Below are positions 34,825 to 42,476 of a DNA stretch of 64,000 nt, piece after piece. The notes under the pieces are model-generated. The model made no database searches. It was not told where the DNA came from and was given only the letters and a program-made list of their open reading frames with translations. The stretch is from Hymenobacter aranciens (GTDB lineage: Bacteria > Bacteroidota > Bacteroidia > Cytophagales > Hymenobacteraceae), in the NCBI RefSeq assembly GCF_030580865.1, contig NZ_JAUQSY010000012.1:1-64000 (forward strand), given 5' to 3'. Made by a program: the position numbers and the translations under genes. Positions within the stretch are counted from its first letter, which is position 1; every line of letters begins with the position of its first letter.

Positions 34825-35823
34825 AAAATCCTCGTCCTCCGCTTTTCCTCCATCGGCGACATCGTGCTGACCACGCCGGTGCTGCGGGCGCTGGCGCAGC
34901 AGCTGCCGGGCGCGGCCGTGCACGTAGCCACCAAGCCCGGCTACCGGGGCCTGCTGGAGCCCAACCCCTACGTGGCCAAAGTGCATTGCCTGACCGGCAG
35001 CCTGAACGACCTGGTAAGCGAGCTGAAAGCCGAGCAGTTCGACTTCATCGTCGACCTGCACAACAACCTGCGCACCCGCCTCATCAAGCTGCGGCTGGGG
35101 GTGAAATCGAGTAGCTTCGACAAGCTGAACTGGCCGAAGTGGCTGCTGGTAAATCTGAAAATCAACCGCCTGCCCGACGTGCATATCGTGCAGCGCTACC
35201 TGGCGGCCGCCGCGCCGCTGGGCGTGCGGGACGATGGCCAGGGGCTTGACTATTTCATCCCCGAAGGCCAGGAGGTGGACGTAAAAACCCTGCCGCCCGC
35301 CTTCCACCCCGGCTACGTGGCCGTGGCCATCGGCGCGCAGCACGCCACCAAGCGCCTGCCGCTGGCCAAGCTGGTGGAGCTGTGCCAGCGCCTGGCCCCG
35401 CGCCCCCTCATGCTGCTCGGCGGCCCCGAAGATGCGCCGGTGGCCGAGGCAATACTGGCTGCTATGAAGGACGTAGCTGCTCATTCACCCATTCGCCCAT
35501 TCACCCATTCGCCCATTGAAAACGGCTGCGGGCGCTACTCGCTGCATCAGTCGGCCTCGCTGCTGCGGCAGGCCAGCTTCGTGGTGAGCCACGACACGGG
35601 CCTGATGCACATTGCGGCCGCCTTTGGCAAGTTGATTTACAGCGTGTGGGGCAATACAGTGCCCGAGTTCGGCATGTATCCGTTTCGGACCGAGTTTGAG
35701 AAGCTGGAGGTGCTGGGGCTGCCCTGCCGGCCCTGCTCCAAAATCGGCTTTGCCAAGTGCCCGCAGGGGCATTTCCGGTGCATGCAGGAGCAGCAGCTGG
35801 ACCGGGTCTGGCCCAGCGTGTAA
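34822..35823 (+). CDS. Glycosyltransferase family 9 (heptosyltransferase-like) with internal octanucleotide repeat
   Basis: The 333-residue product is a GT9 enzyme: MKILVLRFSSIGDIVLTTP at the start, FDFIVDLHNNLRT near 74-86, a GAQHATKRLP donor-domain loop near 172 and SHDTGLMHIAAAFG near 255. These enzymes add heptose or a related sugar from an ADP-sugar to lipopolysaccharide core or similar glycans at the inner membrane. Between the two domains, codons for about 13 residues (HSPIRPFTHSPIE) come from four copies of ATTCRCCC, where the family normally has a short loop. The start codon lies in the right end of a composite inverted repeat. The final residues (QEQQLDRVWPSV) match the family. Confidence 0.9.
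   Translation: MKILVLRFSSIGDIVLTTPVLRALAQQLPGAAVHVATKPGYRGLLEPNPYVAKVHCLTGSLNDLVSELKAEQFDFIVDLHNNLRTRLIKLRLGVKSSSFDKLNWPKWLLVNLKINRLPDVHIVQRYLAAAAPLGVRDDGQGLDYFIPEGQEVDVKTLPPAFHPGYVAVAIGAQHATKRLPLAKLVELCQRLAPRPLMLLGGPEDAPVAEAILAAMKDVAAHSPIRPFTHSPIENGCGRYSLHQSASLLRQASFVVSHDTGLMHIAAAFGKLIYSVWGNTVPEFGMYPFRTEFEKLEVLGLPCRPCSKIGFAKCPQGHFRCMQEQQLDRVWPSV
35483..35514. repeat. Octanucleotide repeat ATTCRCCC x4 inside the GT9 gene
   Basis: ATTCACCC and ATTCGCCC alternate twice, giving four 8-base units (or two 16-base units). Neither 8 nor 16 is a multiple of three, so loss or gain of one unit would shift the reading frame of the glycosyltransferase. Confidence 0.9.
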
Positions 35824-35842
35824 CGCCGACCTGCGGTTCGCC

Positions 35843-36271
35843 TTACTTCGCCTCCCGCGTGAAGGCAATGAGCAGGGCCCCGCCCGCCATCAGGGCCGCG
35901 CCCAGAATCACCTGCCAGGTTACTTTTTCCTTCAGAAAAAACACGGCCAGCAGGATGGAAAAGACCAGCGAAATCTTGTCGAACGACGAGGTGCGCGAGG
36001 CCTGCCCCAGCTTGAGGGCCTGAAACGAAAACAGCGACGAGGCGCAGGTAAGCACCCCCGCCGCGATGAGAAACACCCAGGTGCGCCGGTCGATTTCGCC
36101 CACCTGCTTCAGGTGCCCCTGCCAGGCCACCACGCCCCAGGCCACGGCCACTATCAGCACCGACTGCACGGCAAACACCACACTGGATTCCAGGTTCTTT
36201 ACGCCCACCTTCGACAGCGTAACCACCACGGCGGCCAACAGCGCCGCCACCAACGAAAAAACAACCCACAT
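35843..36271 (-). CDS. Half-size EamA/DMT transporter
   Basis: A 142-residue membrane protein with about five hydrophobic segments that corresponds to one EamA repeat (MWVVFSLVAALLAAVVVTLS at the start, FQALKLGQASRTSSFDKISL near 83-102, FFLKEKVTWQVILGAALM near the end). Full DMT carriers have two such repeats; half-size members are thought to work as dimers and export metabolites or amino acids. It is convergent to the GT9 gene with a 19-base gap, and no partner half is nearby. The substrate is unknown. Confidence 0.85.
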   Translation of the reverse strand: MWVVFSLVAALLAAVVVTLSKVGVKNLESSVVFAVQSVLIVAVAWGVVAWQGHLKQVGEIDRRTWVFLIAAGVLTCASSLFSFQALKLGQASRTSSFDKISLVFSILLAVFFLKEKVTWQVILGAALMAGGALLIAFTREAK

Positions 36272-36383
36272 ACGAACGAGAAACAGAGCGTGAGCTAGTC
36301 GATACGCAACCGCGGCCTACATCGCCGAACCCGGGCCGGACCGGCGGCGCTATATTGCAAGCTCGCTTACCCCCGCTTTTGCC

Positions 36384-36653
36384 ATGAACCCCAAGCTCTG
36401 CCAGCACCTCGCGGCCCTCACCGAAATCCGCCCCGCCACCACCCAGGTTTGCGCCGAGTGCGTGGCTCTGGGCGACACCTGGGTGCACCTGCGCGTGTGC
36501 CAGGCCTGCGGCCACGTGGGCTGCTGCGACGACTCGAAAAACAAGCATGCTACCCGGCATTTTCAGGCCACGCAACATCCTGTTATTGCCTCGGCCCAGC
36601 CGGGTGAGCGCTGGCTGTGGTGCTTCGTGGACGAGGCCTTTGCCGAATACTAG
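36384..36653 (+). CDS. UBP-type zinc finger protein
   Basis: An 89-residue single-domain protein with the ZnF-UBP cysteine/histidine pattern: CQHL at residue 6, VCAECVALGDTWVHLRVC near 22-39, CGHVGCCDDSKNKHATRHF near 42-60 and QHPVI. In eukaryotes this fold binds the C-terminus of ubiquitin; in bacteria, which lack ubiquitin, such stand-alone versions are common but not understood. The length is typical for bacterial members. It stands alone between the EamA gene and a 21-bp array. Confidence 0.9.
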   Translation: MNPKLCQHLAALTEIRPATTQVCAECVALGDTWVHLRVCQACGHVGCCDDSKNKHATRHFQATQHPVIASAQPGERWLWCFVDEAFAEY

Positions 36654-36692
36654 CATCAGGTCCCTGGTGCCGTAGAAAGTCGGAAAAGTGCT

Positions 36693-36818
36693 ATCAAACG
36701 CCGGGAAAGTGCTCCCGCTGACCGTTTCATGTCACCCGCTGAGCGTTTGAAAGCTCCCGGTGGGCCATCGAAACCACCCGCTATTCTTGCGTAAGCTCCC
36801 GCTGGGGGCGGGATAATG
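36693..36818. repeat. Degenerate 21-bp period array 2
   Basis: Units beginning CCCGCT or a close variant start at 36714, 36735, 36756, 36777 and 36798, exactly 21 bases apart, and at least one older unit precedes them (36693). The reverse strand contains GCACTTTCCCGGCGTTT, which resembles the reverse strand of array 1 (GCACTGTCCCG then GTTT), so the two arrays are probably related. The 331-base gap 36654-36984 contains this array and then about 165 bases leading to the next gene with no clear feature. Confidence 0.8.
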
Positions 36819-36984
36819 GCCGCTAGGCCTTTACGACCTGCCGGCGCCAGTTTGATGGCTACCGGCCGGCCTTTGGGCCGGGGGTGGTGAAAAATGAAAA
36901 CAACTCCCTATATTCGGCCCGTGCTTCGAGTGAAGTGCTAGCCCCTAGGGGGTTGTGTCTTTCTTTTTTTACTGGATTGTAGTC

Positions 36985-37665
36985 ATGCGTGAGGTTCCGA
37001 TTGTTGCCGATTTTAACATGTCGCAAAGCGACCTGGTCACGGTTAGTTTCGAAAAGCAGCTTTTCATGGTGCGTGATGCAAAAGAGCTGGAGGGGCGCGG
37101 CATCCCGCTCAAGCGCATCACCGATTTTAAAGGCCAGATTACCGATTTCACCGCGCTGCCCACCGACGGCGAGCTCGACCAAACCAAGCAGGAGGCTACC
37201 GACCGCAAGGACGCCGCGCAGCGCGACCTCATCACCCAGCTGCAAATCGTGATGGGCATCGTGGGCACCGTCGACAAGCCCAGCACCTCGGGCTACAAGA
37301 AGTTTGGCACCGCCGGCCTCGACAACGCCAGCGAGGGCGACCTACACCTCGGCATCATCCGCGCCGTGCGCGTGGGCCGCGCCAGCCTGGACAAGTACGC
37401 CGCCAAAGGCCTCACCGCCGACCTGCTTACCGAGCTCGAAACCCGCAACGCCACCTTCCTCACCCGCCTCGGCGAGCAGCAGGACGCCGAAACCGCCCGC
37501 GGCGAGGCCGCCGATGCCCGCATCCGGGCCGCCAACGCCCTCTACGCCGAGCTGATGGACATCTGCGGCACCGGCAAGGCGCTGTATGCGCAGACCAATG
37601 CCCGGAAATTTGACGATTATATTGTGAATGACACCGAGCCGGCGGATGTGAAGCCGGAGGCGTAG
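36985..37665 (+). CDS. Hypothetical helical protein (array-associated, copy 2)
   Basis: A 226-residue soluble protein of unknown function, without signal peptide or membrane segment, predicted mostly helical with a four-helix-bundle look: TKQEATDRKDAAQRDLIT near 67, LITQLQIVMGIVGTV near 82, GIIRAVRVGRASLDKYAA near 125 and DARIRAANALYAELMDICG near 180. Size, composition and location after a 21-bp array parallel the gene at 11671, though the sequence similarity by eye is weak. The ATG at 36985 was chosen over one ten codons upstream because the upstream codons are T-rich and non-coding in character. Confidence 0.72.
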   Translation: MREVPIVADFNMSQSDLVTVSFEKQLFMVRDAKELEGRGIPLKRITDFKGQITDFTALPTDGELDQTKQEATDRKDAAQRDLITQLQIVMGIVGTVDKPSTSGYKKFGTAGLDNASEGDLHLGIIRAVRVGRASLDKYAAKGLTADLLTELETRNATFLTRLGEQQDAETARGEAADARIRAANALYAELMDICGTGKALYAQTNARKFDDYIVNDTEPADVKPEA

Positions 37666-37732
37666 CCAGTAACGCAATAAGGTGGACTGCCACCAATAAG
37701 AGCGCAACTATTGCTGGCCAGTTGGTGTATAT

Positions 37733-37753
37733 TTGCAACGAAAGTCGTTGCAA
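37733..37753. promoter_or_regulatory. Perfect inverted repeat, operator-like
   Basis: TTGCAACGA-N3-TCGTTGCAA is a perfect 9-base inverted repeat. It overlaps TATATTTG at 37728-37735, a match to the plus-strand -7 consensus. No plus-strand gene follows, so the role is unclear; it may control a short RNA or be a stray palindrome. Confidence 0.4.
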
Positions 37754-37770
37754 CTGGCAGCGTCAACATC

Positions 37771-37808
37771 AAAAAATAAGGGGCCGAACCTCGCGGCCCA
37801 GCCCCTTA
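37771..37808 (-). terminator. Rho-independent terminator of the 44-residue ORF
   Basis: On the minus strand the stem TAAGGGGC / GCCCCTTA closes over a GC-rich loop and is followed by TTTTTT, starting 3 bases after the TAG of the small ORF at 37811. A well formed terminator here supports the reality of that small gene. Confidence 0.75.
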
Positions 37809-37810
37809 CC

Positions 37811-37945
37811 CTACTTAATCCAGTGTTCGGCGGCCGATAAGGCTCCACCGCTCACTAGAAACCAAAAGAGCCATTTGACCAGCCCTTCGGGTATTCGGAA
37901 ATCAAGTTTGAACCTGACTTCCGATTTCACACGGTCCTTTTCCAT
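37811..37945 (-). CDS. Small ORF, 44-residue single-pass membrane protein candidate
   Basis: An ATG at 37945 opens a 44-codon frame ending in TAG at 37811. The peptide has a charged first half (MEKDRVKSEVRFKLDFRIP) and a hydrophobic second half (LVKWLFWFLVSGGALSAA), fitting a single membrane helix, then AEHWIK. A strong terminator begins 3 bases after the stop, and a stable hairpin (37983-38014) lies in the leader. I recognise no family. Size and layout would fit a regulatory membrane peptide or a toxin-like peptide, but there is no direct evidence for either. Confidence 0.55.
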   Translation of the reverse strand: MEKDRVKSEVRFKLDFRIPEGLVKWLFWFLVSGGALSAAEHWIK

Positions 37946-37982
37946 TTGAGTACGGATTTAGGTGTGTAACCACCTTCTTCCT

Positions 37983-38014
37983 GAACCCCTGGCGTCGCCT
38001 AACGCCGGGGGTTC
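37983..38014. other. Stable hairpin in the leader of the small ORF
   Basis: GAACCCCTGGCGT at 37983-37995 and ACGCCGGGGGTTC at 38002-38014 pair over 13 bases with one wobble-type mismatch and a 6-base loop. It lies 38 bases upstream of the small ORF start on the minus strand and is not followed by a T-run, so it is more likely a structured leader than a terminator. Confidence 0.6.
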
Positions 38015-38103
38015 GCCGTTTATAGGCAACCGCGTTGGCGAGGTGTATCCCGTGCGTTGACCCAAAGTAACGGCAGGTTTTGGGAAAGTTGTAAAACACG
38101 CAA

Positions 38104-38133
38104 AAGGCCCGGCTAACTACTTAGCCGGGCCTT
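38104..38133 (-). terminator. Terminator of the 98-residue hypothetical gene
   Basis: A perfect 13-base stem AAGGCCCGGCTAA / TTAGCCGGGCCTT with a 4-base loop is followed on the minus strand by TTTTG, about 15 bases after the stop codon of the gene at 38149-38445. Confidence 0.85.
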
Positions 38134-38148
38134 CTTGTGAATTCTGTT

Positions 38149-38445
38149 TTACTTTAAAAATGGATTTTCAGCATTTGCAGCCAAGAACACATGATTAAGA
38201 ATGGCAGCAAGTGCTATGTGAGTGTCTTCTACAGCGTATGCCCCTTTTAATTCACTGTATTCAAACTGATACTCACGAACCAAGTGCTCTATGCTTAGCC
38301 CTGCAGTTACGCATTTATGGAGGATAGCAGCTTTCTGAGGCAATGTGGTTTCACTCCATTCATGAGCATAAGGGTCAAAACAGGTTCGTAAGCTAGAATG
38401 CTGATGAGTACCCAGTACTTTTTCTACTTGCTCCTGGTAATGCAT
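38149..38445 (-). CDS. Hypothetical protein, 98 residues
   Basis: A small soluble protein with no family I recognise. It is mostly helical, with two Cys (RTCFDPYAHEW and LHKCVTAGLSIEHLVREYQF) and a C-terminal ILNHVFLAANAENPFLK. GC content is clearly below that of neighbouring serS and rho, so recent acquisition is possible. It has its own terminator and lies 31 bases downstream of the serS stop on the same strand; it may be read with serS or alone. Confidence 0.7.
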   Translation of the reverse strand: MHYQEQVEKVLGTHQHSSLRTCFDPYAHEWSETTLPQKAAILHKCVTAGLSIEHLVREYQFEYSELKGAYAVEDTHIALAAILNHVFLAANAENPFLK

Positions 38446-38476
38446 ACTGAAGATTGCTGATTAGAGAACGGCAAAC

Positions 38477-39751
38477 TTACCCAATCTTGCTAAACCCGCA
38501 GTACGAGTGCAGCACCGCCGGCAGGTTAATGCCGTCGCTGGTCTGGTTATTTTCCAGCAGCGCGGCCACGATGCGCGGCAGCGCCAGTGCCGAGCCATTC
38601 AGCGTGTGCAGCAATTGCGTTTTGCCACCCTCGGCGCGGTAGCGGCACTTGAGGCGGTTGGCCTGGTAGGTCTCAAAGTTCGAGGCCGAGCTCACTTCGA
38701 GCCAGCGGCCCTGGGCGGCGCTCCACACCTCCAGGTCGTAGGTCAGGGCCGAGGTGAAGCTCATGTCGCCGCCGCAGAGGCGCAGCACGCGGTAGGGTAG
38801 CTCCAGCTTCTGCAGCAGGTTTTCGATGTGGGCCACCATGCCATCCAGCGCTTCGTAGCTGCGCTCGGGCTCCGTGATTTGCACGATTTCCACCTTGTCG
38901 AACTGGTGCAGGCGGTTCAGCCCGCGCACGTCGGCGCCCCACGAGCCAGCCTCGCGGCGGAAGCAGGGCGTGTAGCCGGTGTTCTTGATGGGCAGCTTGT
39001 CCGTCGCGATGATTTCGTCGCGGTACAGGTTGGTGATGGGCACCTCCGAGGTTGGAATCAGGTACAGGTTGTCCTGCGCGTCGTGGTACATCTGGCCTTC
39101 TTTGTCAGGGAGTTGGCCGGTGCCGTAGCCGCTGGCCTCGTTCACCAGGATGGGTGGCTGGATTTCGGTGTAGCCGGCGTCGCGGGCCTCGTCGAGAAAG
39201 AAGTTGATAAGCGCGCGCTGCAGGCGGGCGCCCTGGTTTTTGTACACCGGGAAGCCCGCGCCGGTGATTTTGATGCCGAGGTCGAAGTCGATGATGTCGT
39301 ATTTCTTAATCAACTCCCAGTGGGGCTGGGCATCGGCGGGTAGCGCGGGTTTCTGGCCGCCTTCGCGCACCACCTCGTTGTCGGCGGCCGAGCGGCCTTC
39401 GGGCACGCTGGCGTGAGGCAGGTTGGGCAGCTTGTAGAGGAGTTGCTGCTGCTCGTGTTCCACCTGGGCCAATTCTTCGGAGGCGGTTTTGGTATGCTGC
39501 TTGAGCTCGGCGGTGCGGGCCTTGAGGGTTTCGGCGCCGGCTTTGTCGCCGCTTTTCATCAGCTGGCCGATTTGGCGGGCCAGGTCGTTGGCCTCGGCCT
39601 GGGCCGAGTCGTGCGAGGTCTGGAGCTGGCGGCGGCGTTGGTCGAGGTCGAGGATGGCGGCCACATCGGCCGCGGCGGTTTTGTAGTGTTTTTTGGCAAG
39701 GCCGGCCAGCACGCGGTCGGTTTGCTCTTTGATGACGGAAACTTGCAGCAT
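38477..39751 (-). CDS. serS: Serine--tRNA ligase
   Basis: A 424-residue class II aminoacyl-tRNA synthetase that charges tRNA-Ser (and tRNA-Sec precursors where present). The N-terminal coiled-coil arm covers about 30-105. Class II motifs are visible: motif 2 as TPCFRREAGSWGADVRGLNRLHQF near 260-285 (FRREAGS is the signature), and motif 3 as LALPRIVAALLENNQ near 388-402. The TSEVP motif near 228 binds seryl-adenylate. The length is standard. Its own promoter element lies upstream at 39776-39783. Confidence 0.98.
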   Translation of the reverse strand: MLQVSVIKEQTDRVLAGLAKKHYKTAAADVAAILDLDQRRRQLQTSHDSAQAEANDLARQIGQLMKSGDKAGAETLKARTAELKQHTKTASEELAQVEHEQQQLLYKLPNLPHASVPEGRSAADNEVVREGGQKPALPADAQPHWELIKKYDIIDFDLGIKITGAGFPVYKNQGARLQRALINFFLDEARDAGYTEIQPPILVNEASGYGTGQLPDKEGQMYHDAQDNLYLIPTSEVPITNLYRDEIIATDKLPIKNTGYTPCFRREAGSWGADVRGLNRLHQFDKVEIVQITEPERSYEALDGMVAHIENLLQKLELPYRVLRLCGGDMSFTSALTYDLEVWSAAQGRWLEVSSASNFETYQANRLKCRYRAEGGKTQLLHTLNGSALALPRIVAALLENNQTSDGINLPAVLHSYCGFSKIG

Positions 39752-40166
39752 GAGAAAGATGCGTGTAAACTAGGGCAAAGGTAGGACTTGCGGCCCCGGT
39801 GCGCCGCACGTCACCAGTTAATTTGGCCCGGGAAGGCGCTTTTGCCCCTTTCCAGGCACATCTAATTTGGCAGTTTGGCCGTAATGCGCTAACATTGCGC
39901 AAGCAACTGGCCGTCGGGGCCGGTCCGGCGGGGCTTAGCCTCCGCTAGCGACCCGCCTGATTTGCGTTTTTCCGCGGTCCTGTTCAGCCCTTTTTTACTG
40001 TTTTAGCGTGTTGCGCCCGAAGCTGCCGAGTGGCAGTAGGCGCTTGCTGCGAATGTTTTAGCGCAGCCCGGCCGGGTCCCGGCCTCCCCCATTCCCCTCG
40101 TGTTGCGTCAACCGCCCCGGCGCCCGTTGCGCCGCTTCCCGACGATGTTTCCCCCTTATTCCCTGT
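39752..40166. other. Divergent serS/rho intergenic region with long rho leader
   Basis: This 415-base gap holds the serS promoter (39776-39783, minus) and a candidate rho promoter: TTTG at 39866-39869, a 20-base spacer, and TAACATTG at 39890-39897. If correct, rho has a leader of about 260 bases, rich in GC with several possible hairpins (for example around 40028-40080). Long leaders are typical for rho, which controls its own expression in other bacteria. No ORF of interest was seen in the leader. Confidence 0.5.
39776..39783 (-). promoter_or_regulatory. -7 element TACCTTTG for serS
   Basis: Read on the minus strand, TACCTTTG matches the consensus exactly and ends 24 bases before the serS start codon at 39751. 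Confidence 0.65.
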
Positions 40167-42395
40167 ATGTACACCATTAACGAGTTGAAGGACCGGCTGC
40201 TGTCCGACCTCAAGGAAATTGCCGAGCGCATGAACGTGGGCAATTTTAAAAAGCTCACCAAGCAGGAGCTGATTTACAAAATCCTCGACCAGCAGGCCCT
40301 CAACCCCAACGTGCCGGTGCCCTCCGACGAGCCCGCCCAGCCGGCTCCGGCGGTCAAGCCCGCCGCCAGTCAGCGGCCAGTAGCGCCCGCCAAAGCCGCG
40401 CCGCGCAACCAGTCCCGCCGGCCTGCCGTCCCTGTCATTGAGCAGCCTTTCAGTGATGTAGGGCCGCCTACTGCCGATGCTCCCGTTGCTGCTACGCCTG
40501 CCGCCCCGGCTACGCCTGCCGCCCGGCCCATTCGGCCGGCCCGCGCTCCGCGCCCCGCTGCGGCGGCCGCTGTTGAAACGCCCGCTACGCCGCAGCCGGA
40601 AACCCCAGCCGCTCCGCAGTTTGTCGAGCCCATTGAAATGGCGGCTGCTGTAGTTGCCCCCATCGAAGTGGCTGCGCCGGTTGCTGCTCCTGAAGCTTCC
40701 GCTCCTGAAACGGCCGATGCTTCGGAAACCTTGGCGGCCGACGCCGCTACCGATAACAACCAGCCCCGCCGCGAGCGCCGCGAACGTGTGGACCGCGCCG
40801 GCCGCCCCATCAACTACGAAGCCCGTGCCGCCGAAGCTGCCGCCCAGGCCGCCGCTCCTGCCGAAGCGGCCGAGCCCCGCTCCGATTTTGGTTCGGGCGT
40901 AGGCCAGGCCGATATGGAGCCGCGCCGCGAAAGCCGCGCCGACCGTTTTGAGCGCGACAACCGCGACCAGCGCGACGGCCGCGACCAACCCCGGGACGGC
41001 CGCGATGGCCAACGGCGCAACGACCAGCCCCGCGATGGCCGCGAGCGCCGCAACGACCAGCCCCGCAACGACGCCCCCCGCGAGCCGCGCCCCAACGACC
41101 AGCCCCGCAACGACGCCCCCCGCGCCGAAGGCAGCCCCGCTCAGGACGGCCAGCCCCGCGCGAGCCGCGAAGACCGGTTTGCCCAGCGCGACCGGGAACG
41201 GCAGGAGCGCCGCCAGCAAAACGGCGGTGAACAGCCTCAGCAGCAGCAAAACCAGCCGCGTCCGCAGCGCCAGGAGCTCGATATGGTGGTGCCCGGCCAC
41301 GGCACCTTCGAGCTGATGCCCGACGGCGGCTACGGCTTCCTGCGCTCGCCCTTCTATAATTATCTGGCCTCGCCCGACGATATTTTTGTGTCGACGCAGC
41401 AGGTGAAACAGTTTGCGCTGAAAGCCGGCGACACGGTGGTGTGCACCATTCGCCCACCGCGCGAAGGCGAAAAATACTTCGCCCTCGTGAACGTGGAAAG
41501 CATGAACGGCCGCAGCGTGGAGGAAGTCCGCGACCGGGTGCCCTTCAGCCACCTCACTCCGCTCTTCGCCGATGAGAAGCTGAAACTTACCAGCAAGCCC
41601 ACGCAGATTAGCACCCGCGTGCTCGATTTGTTTGCGCCCATCGGCAAGGGCCAGCGTGGCCTCATCGTGGCCCAGCCCAAGACCGGTAAAACCGTCCTGC
41701 TGCAGGAAATTGCTAACTCCATCGCCGAAAACCACCCCGAGGTGTACCTCATGGTGCTGCTCATCGACGAGCGCCCGGAGGAAGTAACCGACATGGCTCG
41801 CACCGTGAAGGCCGAAGTGCTCAGCTCGACCTTCGACGAAACGGCCGACCGCCACGTGAAAATCGCGCAGATGGCCCTCGACAAAGCCCGCCGCCTCGTG
41901 GAGTGCGGGCACGACGTAGTGATTCTGCTCGACTCCATCACCCGCCTGGCCCGGGCTTATAATACCGTGCAGCCCAGCTCGTCGCGCATCCTTTCGGGGG
42001 GTATCGACGCCGGGGCGCTGCAAAAGCCCAAGCGCTTCTTCGGCGCCGCCCGCAACATCGAAGGGCCGGGCTCGCTCACCATCATCGCCACGGCCCTCAT
42101 CGACACGGGCTCGAAGATGGATGAGGTGATTTTCGAGGAATTCAAGGGCACCGGCAACATGGAATTGCAGCTCGACCGCAAGCTGGCCAACAAGCGCGTG
42201 TTCCCGGCCATCGACATTCCGGCCTCCGGCACCCGCCGCGAAGACCTGCTCATGAGCAAGGACGAGCTAAACCGGGTGTGGGTGCTGCGCAAGTTCATGT
42301 CGGACATGACGGCCACCGAGGCCATGGAATTCCTCAAGGACCGTATCAAAGGCACCCGCGACAACGAAGAATTCCTGCTGGCGATGAACGGCTAA
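40167..42395 (+). CDS. rho: Transcription termination factor Rho with expanded N-terminus
   Basis: The 742-residue hexameric RNA helicase that ends transcription. A Rho_N domain (about 1-50: [20 protein letters not shown]) is followed by a low-complexity insert of some 320 residues: Ala/Pro-rich at 55-240, then Arg/Asp/Asn/Gln-rich at 240-365 with repeats such as [11 protein letters not shown] cold-shock-like RNA-binding domain (about 375-440, [12 protein letters not shown]) and the ATPase domain follow, with the P-loop AQPKTGKT near 502, [13 protein letters not shown] near 528 and [11 protein letters not shown] near 590. Large disordered inserts in Rho are known from Bacteroidota and Actinobacteria and may aid RNA binding or phase separation (established in outline; specific role here inferred). 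Confidence 0.97.
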   Translation: MYTINELKDRLLSDLKEIAERMNVGNFKKLTKQELIYKILDQQALNPNVPVPSDEPAQPAPAVKPAASQRPVAPAKAAPRNQSRRPAVPVIEQPFSDVGPPTADAPVAATPAAPATPAARPIRPARAPRPAAAAAVETPATPQPETPAAPQFVEPIEMAAAVVAPIEVAAPVAAPEASAPETADASETLAADAATDNNQPRRERRERVDRAGRPINYEARAAEAAAQAAAPAEAAEPRSDFGSGVGQADMEPRRESRADRFERDNRDQRDGRDQPRDGRDGQRRNDQPRDGRERRNDQPRNDAPREPRPNDQPRNDAPRAEGSPAQDGQPRASREDRFAQRDRERQERRQQNGGEQPQQQQNQPRPQRQELDMVVPGHGTFELMPDGGYGFLRSPFYNYLASPDDIFVSTQQVKQFALKAGDTVVCTIRPPREGEKYFALVNVESMNGRSVEEVRDRVPFSHLTPLFADEKLKLTSKPTQISTRVLDLFAPIGKGQRGLIVAQPKTGKTVLLQEIANSIAENHPEVYLMVLLIDERPEEVTDMARTVKAEVLSSTFDETADRHVKIAQMALDKARRLVECGHDVVILLDSITRLARAYNTVQPSSSRILSGGIDAGALQKPKRFFGAARNIEGPGSLTIIATALIDTGSKMDEVIFEEFKGTGNMELQLDRKLANKRVFPAIDIPASGTRREDLLMSKDELNRVWVLRKFMSDMTATEAMEFLKDRIKGTRDNEEFLLAMNG

Positions 42396-42413
42396 GCTGC
42401 CACTCGTCAGGCC

Positions 42414-42453
42414 AAAAAAAGCCCCGCGTCGACTATCGGCGCGGGGCTTTTTG
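42414..42453. terminator. Bidirectional terminator between rho and the convergent gene
   Basis: AAAAAAAGCCCCGCG pairs with CGCGGGGCTTTTT around a 10-base loop, 19 bases after the rho stop and 24 bases before the end of the convergent transglutaminase-like gene. Confidence 0.9.
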
Positions 42454-42476
42454 TTATCGGAAAAATAAAGCGGCAG

